From Paludibacteraceae bacterium (GTDB taxonomy: Bacteria; Bacteroidota; Bacteroidia; Bacteroidales; Paludibacteraceae): a DNA stretch of 64,000 nt. How positions within the stretch are numbered: position 1 is the stretch's first letter; the number at the start of each line of letters is the position of its first letter. The notes beneath the pieces are model-generated. The model was not told the DNA's origin. It was given only the letters and a program-made list of their open reading frames with translations, and made no database searches. Made by a program: the position numbers and the translations under genes. Where the stretch lies: assembly GCA_017517845.1 (NCBI GenBank), contig JAFWXW010000001.1, positions 62,001-126,000 of the forward strand. The letters are read 5' to 3'. Positions 9,528 to 17,323 of this stretch are shown here, piece after piece.

Positions 9528-10571
9528 ATGAAAGAGCAGGTAGTAAAAAATAAAGAGATTATTATTTTGGGGGTAGAATCTTCTTGTGATGATACTTCTG
9601 CTGCTATAATTCGTGATGGATACCTGCTTTCTAATGTAATATCTTCGCAAGCAGTTCATAGTGCGTATGGTGGTGTAGTTCCAGAATTGGCTTCTAGAGC
9701 ACATCAACAAAATATTATACCTACCATTCATGAGGCAATACGTCGTGCAGGTATCGCAAAAGAGGATATTTCTGCTATAGCATACACTCGTGGACCTGGT
9801 CTTATAGGCTCGTTGTTGGTGGGGACTTCTTTCGCAAAAGGTTTCTCACTGGCATTAGATGTGCCAATGATAGAAGTAAATCACTTGCAAGGTCATGTTT
9901 TGGCACATTTTATTAAGGAAGAAGGAGAGGAAAGTCATATTCCTGAATTTCCATTTTTATGTTTGTTGGTTTCTGGTGGTAATTCTCAGATTATCCTAGT
10001 GGAAGCATATAATAAAATGACCATTTTGGGTCAAACTATAGATGATGCGGCAGGGGAGGCGTTTGATAAATGTGCCAAATTGTTAGGAGGTCCATATCCT
10101 GGAGGACCTTTTGTTGATAAACTAGCAAAAGAAGGTAATCCAGATGCGTTTACTTTCTCCAAACCACAAATTCCTGGCTATGATTATAGTTTTAGTGGCT
10201 TGAAAACATCATTTATGTATTTTCTTCGTGATGAATTAAAAAATAATCCTAATTTTGTAGAGGAAAGAAAAGCAGATTTATGTGCTTCTATTCAAAAGAC
10301 TGTGATAGAAGTATTAATGAAGAAACTGAAAAAAGCTGCTGATGATTATAAAATTAATAGGGTGGCAGTGGCAGGAGGTGTTTCTGCTAATAGTGGACTA
10401 AGAGGTGCATTTCAAGATTATTCTAAGCGTTATGGTTGGGAAATTTTCTTGCCAAAATTTTCTTATACCACAGACAACGCTGCTATGATAGCAATAACCG
10501 CATTGTTTAAATATAAAGATGGTATTTTTGATACAATAGATTCAGTGCCATTTTCTAAAGTTGTGATCTAA
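9528..10571 (+). CDS. tsaD: tRNA N6-adenosine threonylcarbamoyltransferase TsaD
   Basis: Transfers threonylcarbamoyl to A37 of ANN-decoding tRNAs together with TsaB and TsaE. The 347-aa length is typical. The ASKHA-fold start GVESSCDDTSAA is at residues 15-26, the metal-binding pair H119 and H123 lies in NHLQGH, and the late motif TTDNAAMIA supplies the metal-binding Asp. First gene of an operon that continues with membrane and envelope genes; the next start follows 3 bp after the stop. Confidence 0.97.
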   Translation: MKEQVVKNKEIIILGVESSCDDTSAAIIRDGYLLSNVISSQAVHSAYGGVVPELASRAHQQNIIPTIHEAIRRAGIAKEDISAIAYTRGPGLIGSLLVGTSFAKGFSLALDVPMIEVNHLQGHVLAHFIKEEGEESHIPEFPFLCLLVSGGNSQIILVEAYNKMTILGQTIDDAAGEAFDKCAKLLGGPYPGGPFVDKLAKEGNPDAFTFSKPQIPGYDYSFSGLKTSFMYFLRDELKNNPNFVEERKADLCASIQKTVIEVLMKKLKKAADDYKINRVAVAGGVSANSGLRGAFQDYSKRYGWEIFLPKFSYTTDNAAMIAITALFKYKDGIFDTIDSVPFSKVVI

Positions 10572-10574
10572 TAC

Positions 10575-11141
10575 ATGGAAAAAATTAAAAACTTACTAAA
10601 GAAATATTCAGACCTTAAAGGGGTTGTATATTTTATTGTTATTCTATTAACAACTCATTTTCTGTGGAAATTTAGTTTTATAGAAGGAAAAGATTTACAT
10701 GGCTTGCCACAAATATTTTTATGGAGAAGTTATGACTTGTCATTTATTTTTAATAATGTAGTAGATTTACTATCATCACAAGTTTATTGGTTGGTTCATA
10801 ATGTATTTAATATGGATGTTGTGATGCTAAAAAATGCTGTATATCTAAATGAAATATCTTCTTTGGTAAAAATAGTATGGAGTTGTTCTGGACTTAAACA
10901 AATGTTTGTATTCTTCTGTATTATAGCATTTTATCCAGGCTGTGAAAAGCATAAATTATGGTTCATTCCATTAGGTCTTTTATTAATTTGGGTTCTTAAT
11001 GTTATAAGAATTTCTTCTATTATAGGACTATTTGAAATATATCCAAATAATTTTGAATTATTTCATGAATTATCTAAATATGTGTTTTATTTCATCATAT
11101 TTATGTTTTGGGTATTTTGGGAAGAAAAAATTAGAAAATAA
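10575..11141 (+). CDS. Exosortase/archaeosortase-family membrane protein
   Basis: A 188-aa multi-spanning membrane protein. It shows the order of catalytic residues that defines the exosortase/archaeosortase superfamily: Cys104 in WSCSGLKQ, Arg145 in LNVIRI and His164 in LFHELS, each at the edge of a hydrophobic helix. Such enzymes are thought to cleave and re-attach C-terminal sorting signals of exported proteins; short versions (XrtF/XrtX types) occur in Bacteroidota. No recognisable substrate or EPS cluster lies nearby. It lies 3 bp after tsaD, and its TAA overlaps the coaX ATG by one base. The superfamily call is fairly secure; subtype and substrate are unknown. Confidence 0.8.
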   Translation: MEKIKNLLKKYSDLKGVVYFIVILLTTHFLWKFSFIEGKDLHGLPQIFLWRSYDLSFIFNNVVDLLSSQVYWLVHNVFNMDVVMLKNAVYLNEISSLVKIVWSCSGLKQMFVFFCIIAFYPGCEKHKLWFIPLGLLLIWVLNVIRISSIIGLFEIYPNNFELFHELSKYVFYFIIFMFWVFWEEKIRK

Positions 11142-11872
11142 TGAATTTAGTATTAGACTTCGGAAATACTAAGATTAAGGCAGCTGTTTTTTCTGAAAGT
11201 AATGAAATCTTAGAGATTTTTACTTGGGAAGAATACAATGAAGAGACAATTAATGAGGTTAAGTGTAAGTACTTAATAGATAGTGCGTTGTTGTGCTCTG
11301 TAGTTGATATTTCTGAAAGAATAGAAAATCACTTAAAGTCTAATTTCTCGTTTTATATAAGGTTAAATTCATCTACTAGTTTACCTATAAAAAATAATTA
11401 TTCCACTCCAGAAACTCTTGGGGTAGATAGAATTGCGGCTGCCGTGGGGGCAAATAAGTTGTGCCCAAATACTCCACTTTTGGTGATAGATTTAGGAACT
11501 GCTATAACTTATGACTTCGTTAATTCTGATAATGAATATGAAGGAGGAAATATTGCACCAGGTGTTAATATGAGACTTCGTGCAATGAATAAGTTTACAA
11601 ATAAACTGCCACTTTTAGAAGCTAGAGAGGAAAATAAATTATTAGGTGATGATACTTCTTCTGCTATGATGGCAGGGGTTTTACGAGGTATAGAATTTGA
11701 GATAGAGGGGTATATTTCTGAAATTTCTAAAAAAAATCCTAATCTTTCAGTTTTTTTAACGGGCGGAGACGTTTTTTTCTTTGAAAAAACAGTAAAAAGT
11801 AGCATCTTTGTAGTTTCAAATCTATTGCTTATGGGTTTGAATGAAATTTTAAGATATAATAAATGTTTATAA
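11141..11872 (+). CDS. coaX: Type III pantothenate kinase
   Basis: First step of coenzyme A synthesis: ATP-dependent phosphorylation of pantothenate. The 243-aa protein begins with the phosphate-binding DFGNTKIK (residues 5-12), and carries TLGVDR (near 96-101) with the family's catalytic Asp, and DLGTAITYD (near 122-130). Type III enzymes need a monovalent cation and are not inhibited by CoA. It overlaps the genes on both sides (1 bp upstream, 10 bp downstream), so it is translated as part of the tsaD-lptC operon. Confidence 0.95.
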   Translation: MNLVLDFGNTKIKAAVFSESNEILEIFTWEEYNEETINEVKCKYLIDSALLCSVVDISERIENHLKSNFSFYIRLNSSTSLPIKNNYSTPETLGVDRIAAAVGANKLCPNTPLLVIDLGTAITYDFVNSDNEYEGGNIAPGVNMRLRAMNKFTNKLPLLEAREENKLLGDDTSSAMMAGVLRGIEFEIEGYISEISKKNPNLSVFLTGGDVFFFEKTVKSSIFVVSNLLLMGLNEILRYNKCL

Positions 11873-13110
11873 AGAGACTAGTATATATAGTTTTAAGTAT
11901 AGTTTTTTCAGTTTCGGTTGCGTATGCTGCGGGAACTGCATCTCCTTTTTCTAGATATGGTTATGGAGAATTTCAGAATCCAGTTTCTGGTTCTCTTCTT
12001 TCTATGGGTGGAGTAGGTTATGGTATGAGAACTAATAGGAGTATAAACCCTTCAAATCCAGCATCATATACCTCTATAGATAGTCTAACTTTTATGATGG
12101 ATTTAGGCGTTTCTGGGGTTATTGATGGTTGCAAAACTCAAGTAGGAAGAAATACCCAATTTGCAGGAAATTTAGATTATGTATCATTTCAAATGCCACT
12201 TGCAGAATGGGCTGCACTCAGTTTTGGATTAAATCCACTGACCATAGTAGGTTATAAATATTCATTTACAGATACACAACCTTCTTATGACTATGGAGAT
12301 TCATTAAAAGTATCACAATATTTTTATGGCAAAGGTGGCATAACGCAGGTTTATTTGGGACTTTCATTTGATATATGTGATAGAGTGGCAATCGGTGTTA
12401 ATGGTAAATATCTTTTTGGAAATATTTTTCATTATAGAGAGGTGGAGTTCCCTGATTCATACTTATTAAAAAAGACAATGTATGAAGATGCTATTTTCGT
12501 AAATGCTTGGCAGTGTGATTTTGGTATTCAATATCATCAACCTATAGGAAAAGATGATGAATTGGTAATAGGTGGTACTTATACCATGAAATTACCTATG
12601 CAAAACACGACAGAAATAAAATCTACTACCAATATCACAGATTTTGATGGAACAGCATACGAGTTTGATTATCCACAAACTGTAGGTGCAGGTATCTCAT
12701 ATTCATGGAATAAAAGATTACTTATAGGTGCAGATGTGACTTGGATGGAACTATCCAAAACCAAATATTATTCAAAAGAGAATGTATTTTCTGATAGATT
12801 TGTGTATGCGTTAGGTGCTGAGTATATACATAATCCAGATTCTAAAAATTACGTTGAGTTAATGCGTTTTAGGTTAGGTGCTAATTACGCTAATTCTTAT
12901 GCACAAGTAAATGGTTCAGATTATAATAGGTGGGCTATTACATTGGGTATAGGTTTCCCATTTTATGCTACTAAAACGACCTTAAATTTACATTTAGAAT
13001 ACGGACAACAAGGTAGTTTGAAAGGTTTAGGATTAGTGGAACAATATGGCAAAATAGGTATAGGAGTTTCACTTAATGAACGTTGGTTCGTTAAACGTAA
13101 GTTTAAATAA
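11863..13110 (+). CDS. Outer-membrane beta-barrel protein (porin/FadL-like, conserved in Bacteroidota)
   Basis: A 415-aa protein with a Sec signal peptide (about residues 1-22, cut near AYA-AGT) and alternating hydrophobic residues with many Gly/Tyr/Phe, typical of an outer-membrane barrel. The mature start SPFSRYGYGEF and the following GGVGYGMR match a family commonly annotated as hypothetical outer-membrane protein next to coaX and lptC in Bacteroidota. It may take part in envelope lipid or hydrophobic-substrate transport, but that is inference. The ATG lies inside the last codons of coaX. Confidence 0.78.
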   Translation: MFIKRLVYIVLSIVFSVSVAYAAGTASPFSRYGYGEFQNPVSGSLLSMGGVGYGMRTNRSINPSNPASYTSIDSLTFMMDLGVSGVIDGCKTQVGRNTQFAGNLDYVSFQMPLAEWAALSFGLNPLTIVGYKYSFTDTQPSYDYGDSLKVSQYFYGKGGITQVYLGLSFDICDRVAIGVNGKYLFGNIFHYREVEFPDSYLLKKTMYEDAIFVNAWQCDFGIQYHQPIGKDDELVIGGTYTMKLPMQNTTEIKSTTNITDFDGTAYEFDYPQTVGAGISYSWNKRLLIGADVTWMELSKTKYYSKENVFSDRFVYALGAEYIHNPDSKNYVELMRFRLGANYANSYAQVNGSDYNRWAITLGIGFPFYATKTTLNLHLEYGQQGSLKGLGLVEQYGKIGIGVSLNERWFVKRKFK

Positions 13111-13153
13111 TCAGTCTAAGCAATAGAAAATTAATAACTTAATTATAAATATT

Positions 13154-14503
13154 ATGAAAATTAAAACTTTATTATTAGCAGTTGCTACAATGGTAGCGCT
13201 ACCTTCTTTTGCAGTTAAGGGTGTAGAAGATGGAAGTAAGTTTGGTACTGGCGAAGACTCTATCCGTTGTTTAGAGAATCTAAGTCTATATACTAATTAC
13301 TATAAGGTAAAAGACTACAATTTGGCTTATGACAGTTGGAAAGTGGTATTTGAAGAATGCCCAAAAGCAGCTGGTACTACTCTGTATAGCCAAGGTGCAT
13401 TCTTAATTTCTTATAAAATATCAGGAGAAACCGATCCTGCAAAAAAACAAGCTTTATTTGAAGAATTAATGAAGTGCTATGACCAACGTGTTCAATACTT
13501 TGGAAATAATAAAAAATATCCAGAAGCATATATCCGTGGTCGTCAAGCTATGGATTATATAAAATTTACTAATGAAACTAATTATTTAGATAAAGTATTA
13601 CCATGGTTAGAAATGTCTGTTACAAAACGTGGTGCAGATGCAGATAATGATGTTATCCAAAAATACTTTGAATTATTAGAACATCGTTATCAATCAGATA
13701 AAGCTAAATATAGCGAAAGTTTCATTAATGACTATTTGGCATTAGGCACTATAGTTGATCAACGTATTGCTAGAGCTGATAAATATAAGGAAGCTTATAT
13801 GATTACAAGAAATAACTTAAATGCTATTTTTGTTAATTCTGGTGCTGCTGATTGTTCTACATTGGAAGGTGTATTTGCAGCCAAAGTAGAAGAAAACAAA
13901 CTTAATGACGCTGAATTGGAAAAAATCATAAGCATTTTTGATTATGCCGATTGTAAAGAATCTGAAGTTTATTTCACAGCATCTAGTTATGCACATGCAC
14001 TTAACCCAGTAGCTAAAACTGCAGTTGGTTGTGCTCGTCAAGCTATGAAAAAAGAAGAATATAGCACAGCTATTAAATATTATAATGAAGCTCTAGCACT
14101 AGAACAAGTAGATACTTTGAAATATACATACGCTATAGAAAAAGCTAATGCTCTATATATTAGCAAACGTTATTCAGAAGCTAAATCTGCTGCTGTACAA
14201 GCTATATCATTTGACTCTCGTCAAGGAGAACCACATTTGTTGTTAGCAACTATTTATGCAACTGTAGATCCATATCCAGAAGATCCTATTTTAAATAAAA
14301 CAAAATATTGGGCAGCAGTGGATAGATTGCAAACTGCTAAATCTATAGAACCAGAATTAGCAGAAAAAGCTAATACATTAATTAACTCTTATCGTAAATT
14401 CTATCCTTCAAAAGAAGAAGTGTTCTTTAAACCAGAATTAGCACCAGGAGCAGAATTTACTGTGGGTGGTATAATTAACGAGACCGTGCGTTGTCGCGAC
14501 TAA
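13154..14503 (+). CDS. Periplasmic tetratricopeptide-repeat protein
   Basis: 449 aa with a clear signal peptide (residues 1-20, MKIKTLLLAVATMVALPSFA). Helical repeats follow; the best TPR-like stretch is near residues 290-350 (AMKKEEYSTAIKYYNEALAL and a following ISKRYSEAKSAAVQAI unit). It sits between a barrel protein and lptC, so a scaffold role in envelope assembly is plausible but not shown. The stop is 4 bp before the lptC start. This gene has its own 43-bp leader gap but no clear promoter, so it probably belongs to the same operon. Confidence 0.8.
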   Translation: MKIKTLLLAVATMVALPSFAVKGVEDGSKFGTGEDSIRCLENLSLYTNYYKVKDYNLAYDSWKVVFEECPKAAGTTLYSQGAFLISYKISGETDPAKKQALFEELMKCYDQRVQYFGNNKKYPEAYIRGRQAMDYIKFTNETNYLDKVLPWLEMSVTKRGADADNDVIQKYFELLEHRYQSDKAKYSESFINDYLALGTIVDQRIARADKYKEAYMITRNNLNAIFVNSGAADCSTLEGVFAAKVEENKLNDAELEKIISIFDYADCKESEVYFTASSYAHALNPVAKTAVGCARQAMKKEEYSTAIKYYNEALALEQVDTLKYTYAIEKANALYISKRYSEAKSAAVQAISFDSRQGEPHLLLATIYATVDPYPEDPILNKTKYWAAVDRLQTAKSIEPELAEKANTLINSYRKFYPSKEEVFFKPELAPGAEFTVGGIINETVRCRD

Positions 14504-14507
14504 TAAA

Positions 14508-15092
14508 TTGAGAACATTATATAAAAATATAAGATTTGGTATAACGGTTGCCTTGCAGGCAATCGTTATACTTGTTTTACATTCTTGTTCTCCTTCTGTG
14601 GAAAATACTGCTACATTGGGAATGGAGAGAGATTCTGCTGCGGTTATGAAAACATATAATGTAACCACTTTAGTTTCAGACTCTGGGATAACTCGTTTTA
14701 GGGTAGCAACACAAGAATGGTTAGTTTTTGATAAAAAAGCTAAACCTACTTGGGAGTTTCCACAAGGATTACATTTAGAACAATTTGATGAGAATCTAGA
14801 AATTCATTCAGAGGTTGATGCCAAAAAGGCTATTTATTACACAGAATTGGAACAGTGGATTCTTTCAGATTCTGTATATGCAGTAAATGTTGAAGGAGAG
14901 AAGTTTGAGTCTGAGGTTTTATATGTTCATCAGAAAGAAGACAGGATATTTACAGATAAATTTGTAAAAATAACTCAAGAAGATAAGATAATCACTGGAA
15001 TAGGAATGGAATCCAATCAGCGATTAACAAAGTATAGAGTACTAAAACCACAAGGTATAATTCCTCTAGACGAAGACGAAGAAACAGAATAA
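14508..15092 (+). CDS. lptC: LPS export protein LptC (lipoprotein-like, DUF1239)
   Basis: LptC sits at the inner membrane and passes lipopolysaccharide from LptB2FG to LptA. The 194-aa sequence has a hydrophobic N-terminus ending in a lipobox-like LHSC (Cys27), which suggests a lipid anchor as in other Bacteroidota LptC proteins. A single beta-jellyroll domain with repeated IHSEVDAKKAIYY / FESEVLYVHQKEDRIFTD strands follows. The start codon is TTG; no ATG lies in a better position. It is the last gene of the tsaD operon. Confidence 0.85.
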   Translation: MRTLYKNIRFGITVALQAIVILVLHSCSPSVENTATLGMERDSAAVMKTYNVTTLVSDSGITRFRVATQEWLVFDKKAKPTWEFPQGLHLEQFDENLEIHSEVDAKKAIYYTELEQWILSDSVYAVNVEGEKFESEVLYVHQKEDRIFTDKFVKITQEDKIITGIGMESNQRLTKYRVLKPQGIIPLDEDEETE

Positions 15093-15157
15093 AAAGGAAT
15101 ATTATCTAGTAGTGGTAAAAGAATTAAAAAAAAGTAGTTTATTATATAAAAAATTCT

Positions 15158-15165
15158 TATCTTCG
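15158..15165 (+). promoter_or_regulatory. -7 promoter element for the PpiD-like gene
   Basis: TATCTTCG, one mismatch from TAnnTTTG, 31 bp before the ATG. It separates the foldase gene from the lptC operon. Confidence 0.55.
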
Positions 15166-15195
15166 CAATCTAAATTTTAAAACAGTACATAGCAA

Positions 15196-17250
15196 ATGGC
15201 TACATTAGAAAACATTAGAAAAAGGGGCGTACTTTTAAGTATTGTGATAGGCGGCTCTTTATTAGCATTTATTTTAGGGGGAATCGATTTCCAAACAGTA
15301 TTTGGCGATAGCCGTACTACAGTAGCAACTGTAGATGGAGAAGATGTTAGTATTCAAGAATATGAAGCACGACTAGATGAAATGACTACATTTTATAAAA
15401 TGGAAATGGGTCAAAGTAGTTTAGATGAAAATACTACACGTCAAGTGCAAAATTCAGTATGGAATACCTATTTGCATGAGCAAATTATAGGTGCTCAATG
15501 TGCAGAATTGGGTATCGTAGTAACAGATGAAGAAATTACAAGACAATTGACAGGTGATGTTCCTCACCCTATGATGTCTCAACTTCGTATGTTCTACAAT
15601 GCAGAGAAAAATGGTTATGACAAAGATATTCTTTATGACTTATTATCTGCAATAGACCAAGAACCTAATGGTGATTTGGCAAAATATTGGTCATTTATTA
15701 AACGTAATGTAAAACTTCAAATGCTAGAAGATAAATACAATACTTTAGTTTCTTCTTCATTTAATTATAGCAATGTAGATGCAACTGCCGTATTTGAGGC
15801 TAAAAAAGTGGCTAATATCAGTTACGTTTCTATTCCATATTATACAATGGCAGATTCTTTAATTTCTGTTTCTGACAGCGAAATTAAAGCATACTATCAA
15901 GAAAATATTAACATATATAACAACGCAGAAGAAACTCGTAAACTAAACTATATTACTTTCCCTATAGTTCCATCTGCAGATGATTATAGTAATATCAAAA
16001 CATGGATAGAAGGTCTTGAAGAAGAATTCTCTACTTCAAAAGATTATGTTGCTATTTGCAACCAAAATTCTGACCAACCATATAATGACATCGCATTAAG
16101 CCGTAATAAAGTAGATGCTAGTTTACGTGATTTTGCTTTCTCTGGCAAAGCAGGTGACTTCTATGCACCTAGATTGGTTGGTGATACATATCAAATGGCT
16201 CGTATTGTAGAAACAGGTATTGTCTCTCCAGACTCTATTAAAGTTCGTCATATATTGGTAGCAGATCAAGCTAAAGCTGATAGCATTATGGCTGCCTTGA
16301 AATCTGGTGCAAACTTTGCAGAACTTGCTAAAAATAATTCTTTGGCAGGAACTTCACAAAATGGTGGTGAACTAGGTTGGATGTCAGAAGGTGATTTTGA
16401 TGTAGAATTTAGCAAAGCTTGCTTCAAAGGTAAAGTAAATAAAGTATTCTCTTTCCCATTCTCAGGAATGGTTCAAATAGTAGAGATTACAGAAGCAACA
16501 AAACCTGTGGCTAAAGTAAAAATCTGTGTAATCTCTCGTAAGGTAGAAGCTAGCTCACAAACATACGGAATTATCTATAATAATGCTAGTCAATATATTG
16601 CTAAAAATTCTGATTCAAAAGCATTTGTTGATAGTGCAAAAGCAGAAGAAGGTTTATTCTTACGTACTATAGATATTAAAAATACAGATAATGTAGTATC
16701 AGATCTTAAAGATTCTCGTCAGATAGTTCGTTGGGCATTCCAAAATGAGGAAGGTGATGTTGCAAATCAAGTTTTTGAATGTGGTGATAGATTTGTTGTA
16801 GCAATGTTATCAGAAATTACTCCTAAAGGTGATAAATCTTTAGAGTCTGTTAAATCTTATGTAAAAACAGCAGTTATGAATGCTAAAAAAGCAGATAAGA
16901 TAATAGCTGATGCTAAATCTAAATTGGCAGATTCTAAATATATTTCAGATTTAGGAGAAGTTAAAAATGCTGATAATGCTTCTATGAATAGTGCATTTAT
17001 ACCAGGAATAGGTAGAGAACCAAAAGTTGCAGGTGCTATTCCTAGTTTAATAACTGATAATGATATTAAGTTTGTTGCTGGTAATGCAGGTGTTTATGTT
17101 CTTAAACTAAACGATGCTCCTGCAGCAGGTGAAATAGATATAGAACATGAAATTAAAAACTTATCTTCTCGTATTCCTTATCAAATGATGATTTTTGAAT
17201 CTTTAAAAAATCAATCAGAAGTAGAAGATAATCGTATCAATTTCTATTAA
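15196..17250 (+). CDS. PpiD/SurA-type peptidyl-prolyl isomerase, periplasmic foldase
   Basis: 684 aa with one N-terminal membrane anchor (about residues 13-30), a SurA_N-type chaperone domain, and a parvulin rotamase domain at about 351-430. The rotamase domain starts VRHILVADQAKADS, with FAELAKNNSLA and GGELGWMSEGDF as its signature. A long C-terminal chaperone domain follows. This is the PpiD architecture: an inner-membrane-anchored helper for proteins leaving the Sec translocon. It stands next to LPS-export and barrel genes, which fits an envelope-biogenesis neighbourhood. Confidence 0.9.
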   Translation: MATLENIRKRGVLLSIVIGGSLLAFILGGIDFQTVFGDSRTTVATVDGEDVSIQEYEARLDEMTTFYKMEMGQSSLDENTTRQVQNSVWNTYLHEQIIGAQCAELGIVVTDEEITRQLTGDVPHPMMSQLRMFYNAEKNGYDKDILYDLLSAIDQEPNGDLAKYWSFIKRNVKLQMLEDKYNTLVSSSFNYSNVDATAVFEAKKVANISYVSIPYYTMADSLISVSDSEIKAYYQENINIYNNAEETRKLNYITFPIVPSADDYSNIKTWIEGLEEEFSTSKDYVAICNQNSDQPYNDIALSRNKVDASLRDFAFSGKAGDFYAPRLVGDTYQMARIVETGIVSPDSIKVRHILVADQAKADSIMAALKSGANFAELAKNNSLAGTSQNGGELGWMSEGDFDVEFSKACFKGKVNKVFSFPFSGMVQIVEITEATKPVAKVKICVISRKVEASSQTYGIIYNNASQYIAKNSDSKAFVDSAKAEEGLFLRTIDIKNTDNVVSDLKDSRQIVRWAFQNEEGDVANQVFECGDRFVVAMLSEITPKGDKSLESVKSYVKTAVMNAKKADKIIADAKSKLADSKYISDLGEVKNADNASMNSAFIPGIGREPKVAGAIPSLITDNDIKFVAGNAGVYVLKLNDAPAAGEIDIEHEIKNLSSRIPYQMMIFESLKNQSEVEDNRINFY

Positions 17251-17274
17251 TTCAGAAACTTATAGAAATATAGA

Positions 17275-17308
17275 GGGGCTGACTAGAAATGAAGTCAGCT
17301 CCTTTTTT
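17275..17308 (+). terminator. Rho-independent terminator after the PpiD-like gene
   Basis: Stem GGGGCTGACT with AGTCAGCTCC (one G-T pair), 8-base loop, then six Ts. Confidence 0.88.
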
Positions 17309-17323
17309 GTCAAAAAATAAAAG

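Noticed and set aside
9498..9731. N-terminal extension of the TamB frame to an ATG at 9731
   Set aside because: It overlaps the tsaD coding region and both promoters on the other strand, and its residues look like chance translation in front of the obvious membrane anchor.
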